Source: Nitrospirota bacterium
GTDB taxonomy: Bacteria > Nitrospirota > Nitrospiria > SBBL01 > JAADHI01
Length of the DNA: 60,409 nucleotides
Direction of reading: 5' to 3'
Assembly: GCA_029261155.1 (NCBI GenBank)
Contig: JAJDBW010000053.1
Location: 1 to 60,409 of the forward strand
Shown here: piece after piece, positions 43,461 through 50,438 of the stretch
How the letters are laid out: every line of letters starts with the position of its first letter
Position numbering within the stretch: the stretch's first letter is position 1
Notes under the pieces: generated by a model
Database searches by the model: none
Told to the model about the DNA's origin: nothing
Seen by the model: the letters and a program-made list of their open reading frames with translations, nothing else
Program-made: the position numbers and the translations under genes

Positions 43461-44040
43461 GCCGACTTGCCCAAATGAAAAAGCCCTGGCTAGTGGAAAT
43501 TATAAACATCCAGAGAATAAAAAAGCTCTTAGTGAAGCTTCAAATGACAAATGTATGTATTGTGAGAGTAAAATATCACATATAGATTTTGGCCATGTTG
43601 AACATATTAAACCGAAAGCAGAGGATAAATACCCTGAACTGACCTGTGAATGGAGTAATCTTGGTTATGTTTGTCCAAAATGCAATAACAAAAAATCTGA
43701 CAAATATCACCAAGATCAGCCTTATATTGACCCATACTCAGAATGTCCCGCCGATCATCTCTATGCACTAGGGTGGCTTATTTTACAAAAGAATGGGAGT
43801 GAACGCGGGGAGATAACTATCAGGGATATTGACCTGAATCGGGTAGAACTGATTGAAAAACGTCAAACCAGGATCATGGAAATCCAGAAGGCAATGGACG
43901 CTTGTTACAGAACCCAAAATAAGACACTACGAGATGCGGCCATAAAACAGCTACATGCTGAATCCTCCCCAGATAAGGAATATTCTCTTTTTGTAAAGAG
44001 CATGCTTGATACCCATTCTGGACAGACCTCCAGTATATAG
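43444..44040 (+). CDS. ptuB: PtuB-like HNH endonuclease (Septu)
   Basis: 198 residues. Zinc-type HNH domain: CMYC (37-40), HVEHIKPK (51-58), and CPKCNNKKSDKY (77-88) with the final Asn/His positions of the HNH core. The C-terminal half is helical. It starts 17 bp inside ptuA in another frame and has no gap, so the two proteins are made together. Septu PtuB is the DNA-cleaving effector held by the ATPase PtuA. It shares only the general HNH zinc fold with the partial HNH gene at 1-438. Confidence 0.87.
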   Translation: MIKINRPTCPNEKALASGNYKHPENKKALSEASNDKCMYCESKISHIDFGHVEHIKPKAEDKYPELTCEWSNLGYVCPKCNNKKSDKYHQDQPYIDPYSECPADHLYALGWLILQKNGSERGEITIRDIDLNRVELIEKRQTRIMEIQKAMDACYRTQNKTLRDAAIKQLHAESSPDKEYSLFVKSMLDTHSGQTSSI

Positions 44041-44298
44041 TTGAGCGATTTTCAAGAAAAGCGGGACTCTCTTGTATTGATCGCATTCTCAGCTGAGACA
44101 GTATTAGTAATTCTGTCTCATGATTGAGCCTTTTCCCGTCAATTTTGGCCTGATTCCAGCCTTTTCCCTTTGATTTTTGAGACAGTACTCTAAGGCATAA
44201 AGTCTCAAATTCTCACAATCCCAAATGATAAATATCCTTGGCTGCGTTCGCCTGAGCATCTCATTTATGTTGTATATTCACCATCAAGTGGCTAAAAT
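44041..44298. repeat. Hairpin cluster right of Septu
   Basis: Copy 2 of the 27-bp hairpin lies at 44094-44120 (arms TGAGACAG and CTGTCTCA). About 60 bp further, TTTGAGAC (44176-44183) pairs with GTCTCAAA (44202-44209), and TGAGACAGTA at 44178-44187 repeats the arm of copy 2. The rest of the gap is AT-rich and has no gene. Confidence 0.7.
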
Positions 44299-45540
44299 AT
44301 GTTCATGTACACGCGGAATATTGAACCTGAATTACGCGAGGCTTTAGCCGATACTCCCGTCATTTTACTCAACGGGGCGCGTCAAACCGGGAAAAGTACG
44401 CTGGTCACTCGGCTTGCAGAACAGATGAGAGCAAGCTATGCCACACTAGATGACGCAACAACCCTTGCCGCCGCAACTTCAGACCCCATCGGATTTTTGA
44501 AAGGTTTGGGCCAGACTGTAGCCATTGATGAAGCCCAGAAAGCACCGGCTCTGTTCCCGGCAATTAAAATGTTGGTGGACGCCGACCGGCGACCGGGTCG
44601 GTTCCTGCTCACTGGATCGGCCGATGTACAGATGCTGCCGAAGGTTTCGGAATCGCTTGCCGGCCGAATGCAAATCATCACATTGTGGCCCCTCTCACAG
44701 GGGGAACTCTTTGGGCGCAAAGAACACTTTATCGATAGGGTGTTCAAATCGGAAATGCCCAGATTGATAGAAGCGGACTCAAATGATCTGATGGCCTGCG
44801 TTTCCAAAGGAGGTTATCCGGAGGCGGTACAGCGTGCCGAGGGAAAACGCCGTGATGCCTGGTATGGCGCATATATCACCGCCATTCTGCAACGCGACGT
44901 GCGGGACCTGGCAAACATCGAAGGGCTGACCGAAATGCCACGGCTGCTGTCCCTGCTGGCGACCCGTGTCGGCGGATTACTGAATATGTCTGAACTGTCA
45001 CGCACCTCCGGAATCCCGCATACCACCTTAAAACGGTATCTTGCGCTCCTGGAGGCAAGCTTCCTGATGCAACCGCTCCCAGCCTGGCACACGCATTTAG
45101 GCAAGCGGCTTGTTAAATCCGCTAAAATTCATTTGGTGGATACCGGCCTTGCTGCTCATTTAAGCGGTCATCCTCGGTCGCGTCTAGCCACCGATCCAAC
45201 GTTCTTTGGTCATCTGCTCGAATCCTTCGTTGTGGGCGAATTGCGCAAACAAGCCACCTGGTCAGAAACACGCGTTGGAATTTATCACTATCGAACAGCG
45301 ACAGGGCAAGAGGTCGATGTCGTTCTGGAAAATGGTGCGGCTGGCTCACTGGTTGGCATCGAGGTGAAGGCATCGGCTACAGTCACAAAAAAGGATTTTT
45401 CAGGCCTTCACACGTTGGCTGAGGATGCCGGAGACCGTTTTAAACAGGGCGTGATACTTTACACCGGCGAGCAAACCGTTTCATTTGGCAAAAACATGGT
45501 GGCCTTCCCGATCTCCTCGCTCTGGCGGTCTTTAGACTGA
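44299..45540 (+). CDS. AAA_14/DUF4143-family ATPase
   Basis: 413 residues. N-terminal AAA ATPase with Walker A GARQTGKS (26-33), Walker B TVAIDEAQKAP near 73-84, and LLTGSADVQML; C-terminal DUF4143 domain with HLLESFVVGELRKQA and a restriction-enzyme-like fold VDVVLENGAAGSLVGIEVKAS. Such proteins are common in genomes and islands and are often called ATPases of unknown function; some belong to toxin-antitoxin or defence loci. There is no linked partner. An ATG two codons later (44305) is an alternative start. It may belong to the island only by position. Confidence 0.88.
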   Translation: MFMYTRNIEPELREALADTPVILLNGARQTGKSTLVTRLAEQMRASYATLDDATTLAAATSDPIGFLKGLGQTVAIDEAQKAPALFPAIKMLVDADRRPGRFLLTGSADVQMLPKVSESLAGRMQIITLWPLSQGELFGRKEHFIDRVFKSEMPRLIEADSNDLMACVSKGGYPEAVQRAEGKRRDAWYGAYITAILQRDVRDLANIEGLTEMPRLLSLLATRVGGLLNMSELSRTSGIPHTTLKRYLALLEASFLMQPLPAWHTHLGKRLVKSAKIHLVDTGLAAHLSGHPRSRLATDPTFFGHLLESFVVGELRKQATWSETRVGIYHYRTATGQEVDVVLENGAAGSLVGIEVKASATVTKKDFSGLHTLAEDAGDRFKQGVILYTGEQTVSFGKNMVAFPISSLWRSLD

Positions 45541-45686
45541 TATTGGGTTCAACATAAAGGGACGTAAACCGCCAACAGCTTGGCTATGTATTCTCTGACA
45601 AATAGGGTGTTTGAGATTTCCGTGAAAAACAGCTTTGTATTTCCAGCAAAAATATCATGATGAAACACTGATATATAGGGTGTACT

Positions 45687-46736
45687 CTATCCGCCTCCAG
45701 AACCATCATCCCTGCCTGCGCTACTTCCACTCCCTCCGCCAAATCCTGAGCCATCATCAAAACCACCGCCTAAGTCAATGTTTTCTAAATTTAATCCTGA
45801 TCTAACCATGTATTGATCTAAAGATCCTAAATAATCATGAATTTGAGCCACTTTGTAAAAGCGACGTTTTACTACTAAATCATTCCTACTATTTGGTAAG
45901 GGCAGAAGTGCTCGACCGCCATCTACCGATACCAATACATAGCTATCAATATGAGTAGCACAGTAGTACAGCTGAGACCAGTAACCAACAGCACTAGCGT
46001 CAAGGTGTTTATTAGCCCAAGGCTCTTTAAAATCATCGCATTGTGTTCCCGCCTCGGTGTATTCCATTTTAAATCTTAAATTTACATTTTTTTTAAAAAA
46101 TACGGTCTCTTTATTAGAATTAGAAGTTACCCTTTCCCAATCATCTTTTGAATCAGATGACATAACAGCATTGAGAATTTCTTCTCTGCTAGGATTTGCT
46201 GACAAGGTAACTTCATGACCCTTGTATTGATCGAAGTCTATTACAGACTTGATTGCTGTCTTTAACGTAGCAATCAAGTCTGTTTTTTGAATTTTATGAT
46301 CTGTAGAGGCGTCCTCTATATGAAATTGAATTGGGTGTCGTTTATGTTTTAGATCAAATGGCAACTCCTCGACAGAACCACTAGCAGTATTCAGGACACC
46401 AATAACCCGGTCACTCCCAAGTTTCGATAGAGCATACCCCAATTCAATCAGAACATTAGGATTCGCTGTTTTGCGTGAGTTCGCCGCGCGTTCGGCAACG
46501 AAAGAAATATCAGCAATGAATACTGTACTGGATGCAATTTTATCAAAAATAGTACCTGCCAAATCAGGCGTTCCCGGGATACCTTTTGTATCATGGTCAA
46601 GGACTATCTCCCTGTCAGGCTCACTGATACCCAAATCTATATTTAACTCTTTGATAGCTGTCGCAAGAGCATTTTTGATAAAGCTTCTATTATGTTTATT
46701 TTCTAGATCACTCTGCCATGAATAGAATATTTTCAT
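45687..46736 (-). CDS. TIR-like nucleotide-hydrolase domain protein with Gly/Ser-rich tail
   Basis: 349 residues. The N-terminal 125 residues resemble TIR-like (STALD/CAP12-type) domains: MKIFYSWQSDL, LDHDTKGIPGTPDLAGTIFD, IADISFVAER and ANPNVLIELGYAL, with Glu98 the probable catalytic residue. TIR proteins in defence make or cut NAD-derived signals. The middle (about 150-310) has no domain I recognise. The last 30 residues are almost only Gly, Ser and Asp, an unusual tail. The gene starts two bases after the stop of a broken resolvase fragment. A sensor partner such as a Thoeris-type sirtuin is not visible. Confidence 0.72.
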   Translation of the reverse strand: MKIFYSWQSDLENKHNRSFIKNALATAIKELNIDLGISEPDREIVLDHDTKGIPGTPDLAGTIFDKIASSTVFIADISFVAERAANSRKTANPNVLIELGYALSKLGSDRVIGVLNTASGSVEELPFDLKHKRHPIQFHIEDASTDHKIQKTDLIATLKTAIKSVIDFDQYKGHEVTLSANPSREEILNAVMSSDSKDDWERVTSNSNKETVFFKKNVNLRFKMEYTEAGTQCDDFKEPWANKHLDASAVGYWSQLYYCATHIDSYVLVSVDGGRALLPLPNSRNDLVVKRRFYKVAQIHDYLGSLDQYMVRSGLNLENIDLGGGFDDGSGFGGGSGSSAGRDDGSGGG

Positions 46737-46737
46737 T

Positions 46738-46920
46738 TTTATTGCTCTCTGATTTTACGCCTTACCGTTCGCCCAATAGTATTAGCCGAAACCCCCAAAA
46801 GCTCTGCTACTGCTCCTTGGGTTTTCCTTGATTCAGAAGTTCATGCATATGCTGAATCTGTCCCTGTGACAATGCCCTAGGCCGTCCAACATGTTTTCCA
46901 CGTTTTTTTGCTGCGGCCAT
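46738..46920 (-). pseudogene. Serine resolvase/invertase C-terminal remnant with frameshift
   Basis: Reading leftwards from 46920, the frame gives MAAAKKRGKHVGRPRALSQG, the linker of Hin-type recombinases, then QIQHMHELLNQGK. One base is then missing; in the next frame the helix-turn-helix continues GAVAELLGVSANTIGRTVRRK and stops at 46738-46740. The N-terminal catalytic domain is gone; the IS256-family element begins 4 bp away, where the lost sequence should be. Confidence 0.72.
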
Positions 46921-46923
46921 ACC

Positions 46924-48260
46924 GGTAGTGTCAAGTTTCTTGTGTGAATTTTTTGAACCAGGGGAGGGAGCGACGGACCTTCCCCAGAGGCGCTTTCTTC
47001 CAAGTCAGTTCCATTTTAAGAGAAATAAAAGCCAGGAGTCTGTAGCAGGAGGCCTCCCCCGCCACGATCTCCATCGGCTTCGTCCTACGTTTGAACTCCT
47101 TGTTCAATCTCTCGATAATGTTCGTCGTCCGAATCGAGATCCACTCCTCTTGCGGGAACTTGTAGAACCTTAGACAGCTCTCTAACGATTGAGAAAGACA
47201 TTTCGTCGCAGAGGGAAGCTCCCTCTCCCATTTCTTCTGAAAGAGCTCCCACTGAGATTTGGCCTTCGGATAACTGCTCGCGTAAAAGATGCTCCGGAGG
47301 TCATCGGCCACCGGCTGCCTCTGTTTCATCGGCACTTTGGCCAAGACGTTTCTGGCAACGTGGACCTGACAGCGCTGCACCTCGGCCTTGGAAAACCCCT
47401 CTTCAAAGACCTTCTCTAAACCAGAAAGCCCATCCATGATCCCCAATTGGACTTGTTCTCCCTTCAGCCCCCGCTTCTTCAAGTCCCGGAAGAACTCCCG
47501 CCAGCTGCAGGCCGATTCCTTGTCTCCCGACTGCATGCCGACCACGTGCTTCATCCCCTCTAAATCCACCCCCACGGCCGCCAACACCGGAACTTTTTGA
47601 ACGCTCCCCGCGATCCGCATGTCGAAGTTCACCCCGTCGAGGTAGAGATATTTGATCGAAAGAGAAGAGAGGTCCCGCATCCGCCAGGCTTCCACCGCGC
47701 CCGTCAATTCCAAATTGGCCGAACTGACCTCCGCATGAGAGAGCGTCCGGCCTAAGAGCCGCTTGGAGATCAGCGCCACGGTCCGCGTGGAGACCCCCGA
47801 CAAGAACAGCAGCGAGAGATCCTCTTTGATCTCCCCCTCATAGCGCTGATAGCGGGGGAGCACGTGGGTTTGATACTTCCCCATCCGATCCCGGGGAACG
47901 CTGACCGCCACGCCGCCGATCCCCTTGATCGTAAATTGTCGGGGAGTGGATCCGTTCCGATGATTAGAACGGGCTCCCTTCATTCGCTCATATCGCCCTC
48001 TCCCTAAAAAGAAGGTGAGTTCCGCATCCATCAATTGATTTAGCAACAGGCCCATCGACTCTTTCATATCCACCCGGAGTATCTCAAAGATCTTCCCAGG
48101 AGCCGCAACAATTTAGTTTAAAAAGCGTTTGATTTCTGGTACGTTGATCGTCAGTTCCACCATGGCGTTTTCCTCCTTGATTGAGTTGGGGAACTTTATC
48201 TTGGATGGAAAACGCCATTTTTTTCAACCCCCAATTTCACACATGAAACTTTACACTATC
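46924..48260 (-). mobile_element. IS256-family insertion sequence
   Basis: 1337-bp element. Left end GGTAGTGTCAAGTTTC and right end, read inwards, GATAGTGTAAAGTTTC match with few differences, and TGTGTGAA follows in both. Flanks (ccatacc and ggctttag) do not form a target duplication, so a deletion or recombination has removed one side. The transposase gene carries a nonsense codon. Confidence 0.82.
46931..48163 (-). pseudogene. IS256-family transposase with in-frame stop at codon 17
   Basis: A good start lies at ATG 48163 (AAGGAGG upstream), reading MVELTINVPEIKRFLN. Codon 17 is TAA (48113-48115), where Glu would fit, and the same frame continues IVAAPGKIFEILRVDMKESMG to the end. The full product would be 410 residues, with DDE motifs LYLDGVNFDMR and GIMDGLSGLEKVF and the late conserved IRTTNIIERLNKEFKRRTK. 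Internal initiation from GTG 48073 could yield 380 residues lacking the N-terminus. It is probably inactive or nearly so. Confidence 0.82.
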
Positions 48261-48271
48261 GGCTTTAGTAA

Positions 48272-48550
48272 ATGAGGTTACTCTCAATGATTCTTCTAGT
48301 CATTTTTACCTTTGGGTGTGGCCGTCCAAGTATCAACTTATCCGGGTCACCCGAAACGTCCAGTCAAACAGAAGATGTTGAAGGTCAACAACTAATCGAT
48401 CCACCTTCAGAACCAGAAAAGGTCATCGTCTTAAAGTCGCCTTTAAATGCCCGGTTTGTAGATGTTCCGAATTCAGGGGATGAATGGATCATCATATTGG
48501 GTGATGTCAAACTTCTCAGCGCCTGGATAAAAAATGATCTCCGATTTTAG
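48272..48550 (+). CDS. Small lipoprotein of unknown function
   Basis: 92 residues with a type II signal peptide: MRLLSMILLVIFTFGC, lipobox FTFGC with lipidated Cys16. The mature part is short and polar with no domain I know. It begins 12 bp after the IS256-family right end, so its promoter may come from or have been altered by that element. It overlaps the next gene by 17 bp. Confidence 0.6.
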   Translation: MRLLSMILLVIFTFGCGRPSINLSGSPETSSQTEDVEGQQLIDPPSEPEKVIVLKSPLNARFVDVPNSGDEWIIILGDVKLLSAWIKNDLRF

Positions 48551-49280
48551 TGCCTTAATTATGTTAATTGCAATAGGGGTGATCGCTATTGGGGCGGCGG
48601 TTTACGTCAGTAGAATTGCAGATTCGAGTCGAACGGATTTGGAGGCTGAAGATGAGGAGGATGCGGATGATGAGGAAGAAGCGGAAGAGGAAGGTGAAAT
48701 ACGAGCAATAAATTGCCCTTCCTGTTCTTTTAGTACGACAGAGGCCTATGAGGATTGGGACGTTGTTATCCGCACGGGTCGATGCCCAGAATGCTCTACA
48801 ACTATCCCCGCCGAACCCGGGCAAGTACCATCACCGGAGCATAGTGGTTCAGGGCCAGCAAGAGTGAGTCCAGCGACCAGCGACACAGAAAGCCAGAACA
48901 AACGAGTATATAAGATCTTCGTATATCCGAACAGGGAACCGGTGGCCGTGAAAATTGGATGGTCTTGGCCGGGCTTTTTATTTAGTGGTCTCTGGGCATT
49001 GAGCAACAAGATGTGGGGAGAAGCCATGGCCGTATTTACTGTTTCATTTCTCTTGATAGGGGTCGAAAGCCAAATCACAAGCAACCCTGAAAATGCGAGC
49101 CTTTTCATTAACATTATCTATATGATCCCCGCCTTTCTGTTAGGCTTAGAAGGAAATGAATGGTTGGAGAAAAATTTAATAAAGAGAGGCTATGCCTATG
49201 AAACGAAGGTGGAAGCGCAGACCAGTGAAGAGGCCGTCGCAATTTACCTGAACGAAAAGGAAAGTACTCACAAGCATTGA
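48534..49280 (+). CDS. Zinc-ribbon membrane protein with DUF2628-like domain
   Basis: 248 residues. An N-terminal membrane helix (about 7-25) is followed by an acidic run (EAEDEEDADDEEEAEEEGE), a zinc ribbon CPSC ... CPEC (near 62-85), and a proline/serine linker. A C-terminal membrane domain contains WSWPGFLFSGLWALSNKMW, characteristic of DUF2628 proteins, with three hydrophobic segments. Function unknown; DUF2628 proteins are small inner-membrane proteins. The start overlaps the lipoprotein upstream, so the two form one operon with the small lipoproteins that follow. Confidence 0.68.
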   Translation: MISDFSALIMLIAIGVIAIGAAVYVSRIADSSRTDLEAEDEEDADDEEEAEEEGEIRAINCPSCSFSTTEAYEDWDVVIRTGRCPECSTTIPAEPGQVPSPEHSGSGPARVSPATSDTESQNKRVYKIFVYPNREPVAVKIGWSWPGFLFSGLWALSNKMWGEAMAVFTVSFLLIGVESQITSNPENASLFINIIYMIPAFLLGLEGNEWLEKNLIKRGYAYETKVEAQTSEEAVAIYLNEKESTHKH

Positions 49281-49348
49281 ATTCAGTAAAGAAAGGGAGA
49301 GAGTTGGAAATGCTGGCGGCTAATTCACATATCTATGATGGTGACGAT

Positions 49349-49456
49349 ATGAAAGCATCCTTAATAATTCTTTTAAGCACGTTGTTGACGGGTTGCATGG
49401 CCGGCAATGCCTACGATGATGCTCAATATGCCTTTTGGAGCGATCCTACCAATTGA
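49349..49456 (+). CDS. Tiny lipoprotein (35 residues)
   Basis: MKASLIILLSTLLTGC is a complete lipoprotein signal peptide (lipobox LTGC, Cys16), leaving a mature peptide of 20 residues ending FWSDPTN. The next lipoprotein starts 2 bp after its stop. A lysis- or entericidin-like role is possible but unsupported. No ribosome binding site is obvious. Confidence 0.45.
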   Translation: MKASLIILLSTLLTGCMAGNAYDDAQYAFWSDPTN

Positions 49457-49458
49457 AT

Positions 49459-49938
49459 ATGTTGATACCCAGAGCAAAAATGGCAATTACGCTTATCATT
49501 TATTTTTCTCTCGCCTGGCTGCCATCATGCACAGTACAGGAGCCGGATAAATTTTTGGATGAAGCAGAGAAAATTTATCTCTTATATGGGGAGTTGTCGG
49601 ATATAAGTTTTCCATATGGAAAAAACAAATCCGATGAATTGCGTGCATACGAACTTAAAGAAAAGGCTGTAAAAAGGGAGGCTATCGTCTTCTACAATAA
49701 ATTTTGCAAAGGGCAATTAGCCCGATCGGAAAGTCTTTGCCATTCCGTCGACAAAGTCATCAAATCATTCGATGCATATTTCAGCCAAGCAAGAAAATTC
49801 TTGCTCTTTGATATATTAATTTCCCTCAGTGGGACAAAAAAATTTGAAGAGGACGAAACTATCGAACTAAGAAAATCGTTTGACTCTGAATACAAAAAAT
49901 TCGGAGAAAACTTATTCGTAAAAATTAAGGCAAAATAA
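49459..49938 (+). CDS. Putative lipoprotein, helical
   Basis: 159 residues from ATG 49459; the frame opens at 49435 but the signal peptide (AKMAITLIIYFSLAWLPSC) fits best from here. The lipobox is WLPSC. The mature protein is charged and helical (KYLL, EKAVKREAIVFYNKFC and so on) with no family recognised. It is the last gene of the small lipoprotein/membrane cluster; a rho-independent terminator stands 380 bp downstream at 50319-50351. Confidence 0.6.
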   Translation: MLIPRAKMAITLIIYFSLAWLPSCTVQEPDKFLDEAEKIYLLYGELSDISFPYGKNKSDELRAYELKEKAVKREAIVFYNKFCKGQLARSESLCHSVDKVIKSFDAYFSQARKFLLFDILISLSGTKKFEEDETIELRKSFDSEYKKFGENLFVKIKAK

Positions 49939-49956
49939 TATTGATCCGATATATCC

Positions 49957-50307
49957 CTAAAAAAACATACAGCCTCCATCCACTTCAACTAACACGGCTA
50001 CCTCTACATCTCCTTTCGAGATTCCGGATGAAGTATATTTCGACCACCCCGACTTATCCATCGCGGCATGGTGAAAGGCATTCAAACCCAGCAGATCACT
50101 TTATACCGATTTAATGATCCGAGTCTTACCCCCAAACTCCTTTTTAATTGCGTGTAGCGAGGATTTGACAGAATAGAAAAATTCCAGTAGATATAACCTC
50201 AATTCTACTCTTTTATCAACGGCTTCCAGCGGTCTGCACCGTGACACTTGCGTCCCCTTATTTCTTAAGTACAGACTCAATCTTTCTGTCACATCTTTCA
50301 CATATAT
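49957..50307 (-). pseudogene. Disrupted minus-strand coding sequence, family unknown
   Basis: Within the 500-bp gap 49939-50438, the minus strand reads a protein-like frame from about GTG 50307 (VKDVTERLSLYLRNKGTQVS) to a TAA at 50101-50103. It then continues in the same frame as SDLLGLNAFHHAAMDKSGWS and so on to a TAG at 49957-49959. The continuous protein-like character on both sides of the TAA suggests an old gene with a nonsense mutation. No family is recognised. Confidence 0.35.
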
Positions 50308-50318
50308 CGATTCAAAGC

Positions 50319-50351
50319 GCCCTTGCGGTTTTCCCCAAGGGCATTTTTTTT
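50319..50351 (+). terminator. Rho-independent terminator before operon 2
   Basis: Stem GCCCTTG (50319-50325) and CAAGGGC (50336-50342), 10-nt loop, followed by A and eight T. It ends rightward transcription from the lipoprotein cluster and insulates the second hsd operon. Confidence 0.75.
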
Positions 50352-50438
50352 GGGGCGGATTGTAAATGAACGGAGTCAGCATGCAGTCGCGGCTTCGGGG
50401 GGTTGGGAGCCGATAACTGTGATGGAGCACAACCCATA

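Noticed and set aside
46915-48268. A target duplication for the IS256-family element
   Set aside because: The 8-9 bp on both sides do not match.
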